DNA of 12,605 nt, taken from assembly GCA_038234975.1 (NCBI GenBank), contig JBBSUK010000104.1, forward strand, positions 1 through 12,605. Direction: 5' to 3'. A program made the position numbers and the translations under genes. This document shows, piece after piece, positions 6,557-12,605 of the stretch (position 1 is the first letter of the stretch; every line of letters begins with the position of its first letter). The notes beneath the pieces are model-generated. The model ran no database searches, was not told the origin of the DNA, and saw only the letters and a program-made list of their open reading frames with translations. The DNA comes from Schlegelella_A sp038234975. GTDB lineage: Bacteria > Pseudomonadota > Gammaproteobacteria > Burkholderiales > Burkholderiaceae_C.

Positions 6557-6576
6557 CGCGCGTCGCTCATCGCGCG
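6549..6576 (-). repeat. perfect 14-bp tandem duplication covering the ubiE start codon
   Basis: The unit TCGCTCATCGCGCG (plus strand) occurs twice back to back. On the minus strand each copy reads CGCGCGATGAGCGA, so the ATG and the second codon of ubiE are duplicated. Because 14 is not a multiple of three, the upstream ATG is out of frame with ubiE. The repeat lies between the DUF971 stop (6581) and the ubiE coding region. Confidence 0.9.
6553..6570 (-). other. 5-codon mini-ORF overlapping the ubiE start (ATGA)
   Basis: Created by the upstream copy of the 14-bp repeat: ATG AGC GAC GCG CGA TGA encodes MSDAR and ends in a TGA that shares ATGA with the ubiE start. This geometry would let a ribosome terminate and restart on ubiE. 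It is either a translational coupling device or a by-product of slippage. Translation of the peptide is not shown by sequence alone. Confidence 0.35.
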
Positions 6577-6580
6577 CCCA

Positions 6581-7009
6581 TCAGTGGTGGTGGCCGCACG
6601 AGCCACCGCCGCTCTTGCCCGCCGCGCCGCCCATCGGCGCGTCGCGGTCGACGCCCGCAGCGGCAAGCCGCGACTCGTAGTCCTTCCAGAGGCGCTCCTG
6701 CTCGGCGCCGAGGTGGTAGAGATAGTCCCAGGAGAAGATGCCGCTGTCGTGACCGTCGGAGAAGCGCGGCTGCACCGCGTAGTTGCCGACCGGATCGAGG
6801 GCGTCGAGCAAGACCTCTCGCTTGCCGGTCTGCAGCGTCTCCTGCCCCGGCCCGTGACCCTGCACCTCGGCCGAAGGGGAGTAGATCCGCATCAGCTCGA
6901 ACGGGATGCGAAAGTTCCTGCCGTCGGCGAAGCCGACCTCGAGCACGCGCGATCGCTGGTGCACGACGAGGTCGGTCGGGGTCGGGGTGTGCGGCGTGGT
7001 GCCAGCCAT
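6581..7009 (-). CDS. DUF971 (gamma-butyrobetaine-hydroxylase-like N-terminal domain) protein
   Basis: This 142-residue protein consists of one DUF971 domain, the small domain also found at the N-terminus of gamma-butyrobetaine hydroxylases and in Fe-S-linked proteins. Seen in order: LVVHQRSRVLEVGFADG (14-30), FRIPFELMRIYSPSAEVQGH (33-52), GNYAVQPRFSDGHDSGIFSW (75-94), DYLYHLG (95-101). It ends in a glycine-rich SCGHHH tail with a cysteine and three histidines that could bind metal. No hydroxylase catalytic domain is present, so it is not the carnitine enzyme. The ATG at 7009 gives the conserved length; the frame stays open about 30 codons upstream, but that segment does not look like the family. 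No strong Shine-Dalgarno is visible. It heads the DUF971-ubiE-Tim44-like group, suggesting a quinone-related or iron-related accessory role (inference). Confidence 0.9.
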   Translation of the reverse strand: MAGTTPHTPTPTDLVVHQRSRVLEVGFADGRNFRIPFELMRIYSPSAEVQGHGPGQETLQTGKREVLLDALDPVGNYAVQPRFSDGHDSGIFSWDYLYHLGAEQERLWKDYESRLAAAGVDRDAPMGGAAGKSGGGSCGHHH

Positions 7010-7102
7010 GTGCGCATGCTTCGGGTCGGGTGCAGCGACTCGAAGTCTAGCGAACGGGCGACTCCGCGAACCCGCAAGGGGGATGCGTGCCCCTGTCAAA
7101 CC

Positions 7103-10100
7103 TCACACCAGCACGCGCTCGATCCCGCCTTCGTTCGCGTCGGCCACGTAGCCCGGCATCCAGTTCTCGCCGATGATCCGCCGCGCCATCTCGACGACGA
7201 TGTAGTCGGCCTCGAGCAAGCCGTTCTGCAGATCGCCCTTGTAGCGCTGCAGGCCCTGCAGGCAGCTCGGGCACGAGGTGAGGATCTTCACGTCGCCCCT
7301 GATCTGGCCTGTCATCGCGCGCAGCGCGGTCTCGTCGGTGCGCAGCTCCTCTTCCTTGCGAAAGCGCACCTGCGTGGCGATGTCCGGTCGGTTGATGCCG
7401 AAGGTGCCGCTCTCGCCGCAGCAGCGGTCGCTCTTTCTCACGTTGTCGCCGACGAGCGCCTTCACGGTCAGCATCGGATCGCGCAGCTTCATCGGGCTGT
7501 GGCACGGGTCGTGGAAGAGGTAGCCGGCGCCGCTCGTCGCATCGGGGCCGTCGCCCGCGGGTCCCAGCGTGATCCCCTTCTCCAGGAGGAATTCGTGGAT
7601 GTCGACGATGCGCGACCCTGGGAAGATCTCCTCGAAGCGGTAGCCCTGGAGCTGGTCGTAGCAGGTGCCGCAACTCACGACCACCGTCTTGATGTCGAGG
7701 TAGTTGAGCGTGTTGGCGACGCGATGGAACAGCACCCGGTTGTCGGTGATGATCTTCTCTGCCTTGTCGAAATCGCCGGAACCGCGCTGCGGATAACCGC
7801 AGCACAGATAGCCTGGCGGCAGCACCGTTTGCACGCCAGCGTGCCAGAGCATCGCCTGCGTCGCCAGGCCGACCTGCGAGAACAGCCGCTCGGAGCCGCA
7901 GCCCGGGAAATAGAACACCGCCTCGGTGTCGGCATTGGTCGTCTTCGGGTTGCGGATGATCGGGACGTAGTCCCCGTCCTCGATGTCGAGCAGCGCCCGC
8001 GCCGTCCGCTTCGGCAGGTTGCCCGGCATCTTCTTGTTGATGAAGTGGATCACCTGCTCCTTGAGCGGCGCCGAGCCCACCGTCGACTTCGGCGCTGCCG
8101 TCTGCGCGTTGGCCGGGCCACGAAGCAGGTTGTTCGCTGCGCGCTGGAGCTTGAAGCCGATGCCCGTCATCGCCAGCCGCGCCACCTTGATCGTCTCGGG
8201 CGACGTGGCGTTGAGGAAGAACATCGCCGCCGCGCTCGCCGGCCGGAAACGCTTCTTGCCCATCTTGCGCAAGAGGTTCCTCATGTTCATCGACACCTCG
8301 CCGAAGTCGATGTCGACCGGACACGGCGAGAGGCACTTGTGGCAGACCGTGCAGTGGTCGGACACGTCCTCGAACTCCTCCCAGTGGCGCAGCGACACGC
8401 CGCGTCGCGTCTGCTCCTCGTAGAGAAACGCCTCGATGAGCAGCGACGTGGCCAGGATCTTGTTGCGCGGGCTGTAGAGCAGGTTGGCGCGCGGCACGTG
8501 CGTCGCGCACGGTGGCTTGCACTTGCCGCAGCGCAGGCAGTCCTTGATCGACGTGGCGATCTCGCCGATGTCGCTCTGCTGCATGATGAGCGACTCGTGC
8601 CCCATCAGGCCGAAGCTCGGCGTGTAGGCGTTGGTCAGGTCGGCCTTCGGCGAACCGGCGCCGCCGGACGGTTCGCGCAGCAGCTTGCCCTTGTTGAAGC
8701 GCCCCTCGGGATCGACGCGGCGCTTGTAGTCGGCGAAGTCGGCGAGCTCCGCGTCGGTGACGAACTCCAGCTTCGTGATGCCGATGCCGTGCTCGCCCGA
8801 GATCACGCCGCCCAGGTGCCGCGCCAGCGCCATGATCCGCGCCACCATCTCGTGGGCGGTCTGCAGCATCGCGTAGTTGTCGCTGTTGACGGGGATGTTG
8901 GTGTGGACGTTGCCGTCGCCCGCGTGCATGTGCAGCGCCACCCAGACGCGGCCCCTGAGCACCTCGCCGTGGAGGCGCTGGCATTCGTCGAGGATGGCGG
9001 TGAACGGCGCGCCCGCGAAGATCTCCCGCAACGGCGCCCGGATCTGCGACTTCCACGACGCCCGCAGCGTGTAGTCCTGCAGCAGCTCGAACGTCGTCCG
9101 CGACGGCTCCTCGGCCGAGGGCCGATCGAGCTCCGAGAGCCAGCCTCGCCACCGACCGCCCACTTCGTGCAGCAGCGCCGTCGCCTGCTGCACGCGGTCC
9201 TCCAGCAGTTCCGCGCTGGGGATCGCCGCCGCGTCGTCGCCTCGGCCGAGCGGCAGCGATCCGGCAGCGAAGAAAGCCTCCAGCCGCTCGACGAGCGCGA
9301 GTTTGTTGGCCAGGGACAGCTCGATGTTGATGCGCTCGATGCCCTCGGTGTACTCGCCCATCCGATCGAGCGGGATGACGACGTCCTCGTTGATCTTGAA
9401 GGCGTTGGTGTGCTTGCTGATCGCCGCGGTGCGCTTGCGGTCGAGCCAGAAGCGCTTTCTCGCTTCGGGGCTGACCGCGACGAAGCCTTCGCCCGAGCGG
9501 GCGTTGGCGATGCGGACGACCTCGCTCGTCGCGCGGGCAACGGCATCGGCGTCGTCGCCGACGATGTCACCGACGAGCACCATCTTGGGCAAGCCCCCGC
9601 GCTTGCTCTTGGTCGCGTAGCCGACCGCCTTCAGGTAGCGGTCGTCGAGGTGCTCGAGGCCGGCCAGCAAGACACGCGGCGTGTCCCCGCCCTTCGCAGC
9701 GAGGTCGAACAGGTAGTCGCGAATCTCGACGATCGAGGGCACCGCGTCCTTGGCGTTGCCGAAGAATTCGAGGCACACCGTTCGCACGTGCTCGGGCATG
9801 CGGTGCACCACCCACCGCGCCGAGGTGACGATGCCGTCGCATCCCTCCTTCTGGATGCCCGGCAGGCCGGCGAGGAACTTGTCGGTGACGTCCTTGCCGA
9901 GGCCTTCCTTGCGGAAGGTGGCGCCGGGGATCTCGAGCGTCTCGGTGCGCTCGACCTTGCGCCCGGTCGCGTCGAGCCAGCGCAGCTCGAAACGCGCCGT
10001 CGGCGCGTCGTGGATCTTGCCGAGGTTGTGGCCGATGCGCACCACCTCGAGCCAGGTCGCGTCGGGCGTGACCATGCGCCACGAGGCGAGGTTGTCGAGC

Positions 10101-11044
10101 GCGGTGCCCCACAGCACCGCCTTCTTCCCGCCCGCGTTCATCGCCACGTTGCCACCGACGCACGAGGCCTCGGCGGAGGTCGGGTCGACGGCGAACACGA
10201 AGCCGGCGCGCTCGGCCGCGTCGGCGACGCGCTGCGTCACGACGCCGGCCTCGCTCCAGACGGTCGCCACGTCGCCTTCGACGCCGGGCAGGCGAATCCG
10301 CTCCACCTCGCTCATCGCCTCGAGCTTCTCGGTGTTGATGACGGCGCTGTCCCAGGTGAGCGGAATCGCGCCGCCGGTGTAGCCGGTGCCGCCGCCGCGC
10401 GGGATGATCGTGAGTCCCAGGTCGATGCACCCCGCGACCAGCCCCGCCATCTCGGCTTCGCTGTCGGGCGTCAGGACGACGAACGGGTACTCGACGCGCC
10501 AGTCGGTCGCGTCGGTCACGTGCGACACCCGCGACAGGCCGTCGAACTTGATGTTGTCCTTGGCCGTGACCCGTGCGAGGCGGCGGACGGTGCGCTTCCT
10601 CAGGTCGTACGTGGCACGGAACTGCGCCGCGAAGGCGTCGACCGCGGCTCGCGACAGCGCCAGCAGTTCACCGACGGCGGCGTCGCGGGACGGGTCCTCG
10701 GCCGGGGTTCGCCGCTTCTCGACCTCGCCGAGCCGGTGCTGCAGGGCCTCGACAAGCTGGCCGCGGCGGCGCGGGTTGTCGAGCAGGTCGTCCTGCAGGT
10801 AGGGGTTGCGCTGCACGACCCAGATGTCGCCGAGCACCTCGTACAGCATGCGCGCCGAGCGCCCGGTGCGCCGTTCGCCGCGCAGCAGGTCGAGCAGTTC
10901 CCAGGCGCGTGCGCCGAGAAGCCGGACGGTGATCTCGCGATCGGAGAACGAGGTGTAGTTGTAGGGGATCTCGCGCAGCCGCGGCACGGCCGCCACGACT
11001 TCCGCAGCGGTGGCGAGTTCGGCGAGCGGCTGCGGCGCGTTCAT
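7103..11044 (-). CDS. Large fused FAD-linked oxidase / 4Fe-4S / cysteine-rich-domain oxidoreductase (DUF3683)
   Basis: The 1313-residue protein joins modules usually on separate subunits. An N-terminal DUF3683 segment (about 20-100, with REIPYNYTSFSDREI and GRSARMLYEVLGDIWVV) precedes a PCMH-type FAD domain (about 180-420, PRGGGTGYTGGAIPL at 215-229, CVGGNVAMNAGG near 295-306). A FAD-linked oxidase C-terminal domain follows, with HMHAGDGNVHTN (705-716) and EHGIG (751-755). Two 4Fe-4S motifs come next: C836/C839/C842/C846 and C898/C901/C904/C908. Two CCG domains close the protein: C1049, C1081-C1082, C1125/C1128; and C1181, C1208-C1209, C1258/C1261. This resembles GlcD fused to GlcF, so it probably oxidises a 2-hydroxy acid and passes electrons towards quinone. 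The substrate is unknown; D-lactate, glycolate or D-2-hydroxyglutarate are candidates. The start MNAPQPLAEL (ATG 11044) is preferred over a TTG ten codons upstream. Confidence 0.92.
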   Translation of the reverse strand: MNAPQPLAELATAAEVVAAVPRLREIPYNYTSFSDREITVRLLGARAWELLDLLRGERRTGRSARMLYEVLGDIWVVQRNPYLQDDLLDNPRRRGQLVEALQHRLGEVEKRRTPAEDPSRDAAVGELLALSRAAVDAFAAQFRATYDLRKRTVRRLARVTAKDNIKFDGLSRVSHVTDATDWRVEYPFVVLTPDSEAEMAGLVAGCIDLGLTIIPRGGGTGYTGGAIPLTWDSAVINTEKLEAMSEVERIRLPGVEGDVATVWSEAGVVTQRVADAAERAGFVFAVDPTSAEASCVGGNVAMNAGGKKAVLWGTALDNLASWRMVTPDATWLEVVRIGHNLGKIHDAPTARFELRWLDATGRKVERTETLEIPGATFRKEGLGKDVTDKFLAGLPGIQKEGCDGIVTSARWVVHRMPEHVRTVCLEFFGNAKDAVPSIVEIRDYLFDLAAKGGDTPRVLLAGLEHLDDRYLKAVGYATKSKRGGLPKMVLVGDIVGDDADAVARATSEVVRIANARSGEGFVAVSPEARKRFWLDRKRTAAISKHTNAFKINEDVVIPLDRMGEYTEGIERINIELSLANKLALVERLEAFFAAGSLPLGRGDDAAAIPSAELLEDRVQQATALLHEVGGRWRGWLSELDRPSAEEPSRTTFELLQDYTLRASWKSQIRAPLREIFAGAPFTAILDECQRLHGEVLRGRVWVALHMHAGDGNVHTNIPVNSDNYAMLQTAHEMVARIMALARHLGGVISGEHGIGITKLEFVTDAELADFADYKRRVDPEGRFNKGKLLREPSGGAGSPKADLTNAYTPSFGLMGHESLIMQQSDIGEIATSIKDCLRCGKCKPPCATHVPRANLLYSPRNKILATSLLIEAFLYEEQTRRGVSLRHWEEFEDVSDHCTVCHKCLSPCPVDIDFGEVSMNMRNLLRKMGKKRFRPASAAAMFFLNATSPETIKVARLAMTGIGFKLQRAANNLLRGPANAQTAAPKSTVGSAPLKEQVIHFINKKMPGNLPKRTARALLDIEDGDYVPIIRNPKTTNADTEAVFYFPGCGSERLFSQVGLATQAMLWHAGVQTVLPPGYLCCGYPQRGSGDFDKAEKIITDNRVLFHRVANTLNYLDIKTVVVSCGTCYDQLQGYRFEEIFPGSRIVDIHEFLLEKGITLGPAGDGPDATSGAGYLFHDPCHSPMKLRDPMLTVKALVGDNVRKSDRCCGESGTFGINRPDIATQVRFRKEEELRTDETALRAMTGQIRGDVKILTSCPSCLQGLQRYKGDLQNGLLEADYIVVEMARRIIGENWMPGYVADANEGGIERVLV

Positions 11045-11143
11045 GGCTGCGCCGATTCTCCCGCAGTGCAGCAAACGGCGCGGATCGCGGCTTCCGGGCC
11101 CACGACCGACGGGTTATCCCGCTTGCGGCACACCCCCTGACCA

Positions 11144-11171
11144 TGACACAAACGCGGCTGTCACGAACGCG
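11144..11171. repeat. imperfect direct and inverted repeats upstream of ugpB
   Basis: TGACACAAACGCG (11144-11156) and TGTCACGAACGCG (11159-11171) match at 11 of 13 positions with a 15-base period. The same bases include an inverted pair, TGACA (11144-11148) and TGTCA (11159-11163), separated by 10 bases. They lie just upstream of the candidate ugpB promoter and could be an operator. E. coli ugp is under PhoB control, but the 15-base period does not fit the 11-base period of a Pho box. Confidence 0.35.
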
Positions 11172-11199
11172 TGGCAGGATCGCTGCGCGTTCCTATTTT
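11171..11199 (+). promoter_or_regulatory. candidate promoter of ugpB
   Basis: GTGGCA (11171-11176; four of six to TTGACA) and TATTTT (11194-11199; four of six to TATAAT) are separated by 17 bases and lie 31 bases before the ugpB ATG, in the only AT-rich patch of the divergent gap. An alternative reading of the same bases is a sigma-54-like element, TGGCAGG, four bases, then CTGCG (11172-11187), with the GG and GC dinucleotides at the required distance but three mismatches. The two readings cannot be separated here. Confidence 0.3.
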
Positions 11200-11230
11200 T
11201 CTTGTCCGTTGCCACCATCCAAGACATCCC

Positions 11231-12535
11231 ATGAAACTACGATCGATCGCCCTCGCCCTCGCCGTGTTCGCTTCCGCCCCCGCCATGGCGGAGACGGAAA
11301 TCCAGTGGTGGCACGCGATGGGTGGCCAGCTGGGCCAGTGGGTCAACGACCTCGCCAAGGGCTTCAACGAGAGCCAGAAGGAATACAAGGTCACGCCGAC
11401 CTTCAAGGGCAGCTACCCGGAGACCCTGACCGCCGGCATCGCCGCGTTCCGCGCCGGCAACCAGCCCGACATCCTGCAGGTCTTCGAGGTCGGCACCGCG
11501 ACCATGATGTCGAGCAAGGGCGCCATCGTGCCGGTCGGCAAGGTCATGAAGGACTCGGGCCTCAAGTTCGACCCCTCCGCCTACATCTCGGCCGTGACGG
11601 GCTACTACACGGCACCGAACGGCCAGATCCTGAGCCTGCCGTTCAACAGCTCGACGACGGTCTTCTACTACAACAAGGACGCGTTCAAGGCGGCGGGTCT
11701 GGATCCCAGCAAGCCGCCGACGACGTGGCCCGAGGTGACGCTCGCCGCCGCCAAGCTCAAGGCCAGCGGCCACACCTGCCCGCTGACGACGAGCTGGGTC
11801 AGCTGGACGCAGCTCGAGAGCTTCTCGGCCTGGCACAACGTCGAGTTCGCGACCAAGAAGAACGGCTTCGGCGGCATGGACACGCGGCTCGCCTTCAACG
11901 GCCCCCTCCAGGTCCGGCACATCCAGGACATGGAGAACATGGCCAAACAGGGCCTGTTCGTCTACAAGGGTCGCAACAACAAGCCCGACGCGGCGTTCCT
12001 CTCGGGCGAATGCGCGATGACGACTGCTTCCGCTGGCCTGCTCGGCGCGCTCAAGTCCGGCGCCAAGTTCGACTTCGGCGTCGCCACCCTGCCCTACTAC
12101 CCCGACGTCCCTGGCGCGCCGCAGAACACCGTGATCGGAGGCGCCAGCCTCTGGGTGATGTCCGGCAAGCCGGCCGACCACTACAAGGCCGTCGCGGCCT
12201 TCTTCAACTATCTCTCGAGCCCCGAGGTGCAGTCGGCGAGCCACAAGCGCACCGGCTACCTGCCGATCACGACTGCGGCGTTCAAGTTGACCGAGGACAG
12301 CGGTTACTACAAGCAGAATCCGGGCTCTGAAGTCGCTGTCAACCAGATGATCCGCAAGACGACCGACAAGTCACGAGGCATCCGGCTCGGCAACTTCCTG
12401 CAGATCCGCACCATCATCGACGAGGAGCTCGAGCAGGTCTGGGCCGGCAAGCAGTCGGCCAAGCAGGCGCTCGACACCGCCGTCAAGCGCGGCAACGAGC
12501 AGCTCGCGGCGTTCCAGAAGGCGAACAAGGGCTGA
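11231..12535 (+). CDS. ugpB: UgpB, periplasmic sn-glycerol-3-phosphate-type ABC transporter substrate-binding protein
   Basis: This 434-residue protein resembles E. coli UgpB (438 residues) throughout. It begins with a Sec signal peptide, MKLRSIALALAVFASAPAMA, with probable cleavage after AMA at residue 20. The mature start ETEIQWWHAMGGQLGQWV carries the WWHxM ligand-site motif. Further landmarks are FKGSYPETLTAGIAAFRAGN (58-77), ILQVFEVGTATMMSS (81-95), LPFNSSTTVFYYNKDAF (136-152), LTTSWVSWTQLESFSAWHN (185-203), and a C-terminal helical region with FLQIRTIIDEELEQVWAG (389-406). UgpB captures glycerol-3-phosphate or glycerophosphodiesters in the periplasm for UgpAEC. ATG 11231 is chosen because it places the signal peptide at the N-terminus; the frame stays open upstream. 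No clear Shine-Dalgarno is seen. The gene is divergent from the large oxidoreductase, and 70 noncoding bases follow to the window edge, where ugpA would be expected. Confidence 0.94.
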   Translation: MKLRSIALALAVFASAPAMAETEIQWWHAMGGQLGQWVNDLAKGFNESQKEYKVTPTFKGSYPETLTAGIAAFRAGNQPDILQVFEVGTATMMSSKGAIVPVGKVMKDSGLKFDPSAYISAVTGYYTAPNGQILSLPFNSSTTVFYYNKDAFKAAGLDPSKPPTTWPEVTLAAAKLKASGHTCPLTTSWVSWTQLESFSAWHNVEFATKKNGFGGMDTRLAFNGPLQVRHIQDMENMAKQGLFVYKGRNNKPDAAFLSGECAMTTASAGLLGALKSGAKFDFGVATLPYYPDVPGAPQNTVIGGASLWVMSGKPADHYKAVAAFFNYLSSPEVQSASHKRTGYLPITTAAFKLTEDSGYYKQNPGSEVAVNQMIRKTTDKSRGIRLGNFLQIRTIIDEELEQVWAGKQSAKQALDTAVKRGNEQLAAFQKANKG

Positions 12536-12605
12536 AGCCCGTGTTCGCCTTCTTGCGGGGCTGCGCGCCGCCAAGGCTGACCGGGCGGCTCCCCTCCCGG
12601 CCTAC
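12536..12605. other. noncoding stretch after ugpB, up to window edge
   Basis: Seventy GC-rich bases follow the ugpB stop. No start codon with a convincing protein, T-run or strong hairpin is visible; a short CCGGG/CCCGG pair (about 12580-12600) could form a weak stem only. It is probably the spacer to the next transporter gene. Confidence 0.5.

Noticed and set aside
7076..7093. GGGG/CCCC hairpin after the oxidoreductase gene as a terminator
   Set aside because: The stem is only about 5 bp and no T-run follows; it is not enough to call termination before the DUF971 gene.
7071..7102. A TTGACA (7094-7099, minus strand) as promoter of the DUF971-ubiE group
   Set aside because: The -35 match is perfect, but the hexamer 17 bases downstream is TGCGGG and no acceptable -10 lies at 16-18 bases, so I do not annotate a promoter.
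7047..9152. A 701-codon minus-strand open frame overlapping the oxidoreductase in another frame
   Set aside because: Composition is Arg/Ala/Gly/His-rich with no domain, whereas the overlapping frame encodes the Fe-S and CCG motifs. No independent start signal is seen.
5561..11140. A 1859-codon open frame on the plus strand, antisense to the Tim44-like, ubiE, DUF971 and large oxidoreductase genes
   Set aside because: Its codons are exactly in register with those of ubiE, the DUF971 gene and the oxidoreductase on the other strand (all codons share the same phase). Stops could arise only from sense TTA, CTA or TCA codons, which GC-rich genes avoid. The minus-strand proteins show clear families; this translation is Arg/Ala/Val/His-rich with no motif.
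11171..11230. A 20-codon N-terminal extension of ugpB
   Set aside because: It would bury the signal peptide; the ATG at 11231 gives a normal Sec signal and length.

Overview
This 12.6-kb window is GC-rich chromosomal DNA with nearly gap-free coding. The gene content and protein signatures suggest a betaproteobacterium of the order Burkholderiales. Indicators are the run of UbiJ, UbiB, an FmdB-type zinc ribbon and a DUF502 membrane protein; the neighbouring run of DUF971 protein, UbiE and a Tim44-like protein; and a large DUF3683/FAD/Fe-S fusion protein. The taxonomic call is inference from gene order and family resemblance, not a database result.

Layout, left to right. (1) Positions 1-2977, minus strand: ubiJ, ubiB, fmdB-like and DUF502 (cut by the left edge), read from right to left. 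ubiJ and ubiB overlap by ATGA. (2) Positions 3037-5054, plus strand: galE (UDP-glucose 4-epimerase), rfbC (dTDP-4-dehydrorhamnose 3,5-epimerase, starting on a GTGA overlap) and a RidA-family deaminase. (3) Positions 5088-7009, minus strand: DUF971 protein, ubiE and a Tim44-like membrane protein. (4) Positions 7103-11044, minus strand: a 1313-residue flavin/iron-sulfur oxidoreductase. (5) Positions 11231-12535, plus strand: ugpB, the periplasmic binding protein of a glycerol-3-phosphate type ABC importer. The rest of the transporter would lie beyond the right edge. No stretch of more than 300 bases lacks a gene. No tRNA, rRNA, insertion sequence or CRISPR array was seen.

How the genes fit together. 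The minus-strand genes form two ubiquinone-related blocks: UbiE is the C-methyltransferase, UbiB the atypical kinase/ATPase and UbiJ the SCP2-type lipid-binding accessory factor. The flavin/Fe-S dehydrogenase upstream is the kind of enzyme that could feed electrons to the quinone pool. The plus-strand sugar-nucleotide/RidA cassette lies between the two ubi blocks and is functionally unrelated to them, so it looks like an insertion or rearrangement within a quinone cluster.

Most of the window is ordinary housekeeping sequence. I did not find a convincing new biological system. The points most worth a second look are a perfect 14-bp tandem duplication that doubles the ubiE start and creates a 5-codon coupled mini-ORF; paired -10-like hexamers exactly 6 bases before the divergent galE and ubiJ start codons; the split ubi cluster; the unassigned substrate of the fusion dehydrogenase; and repeats upstream of ugpB.
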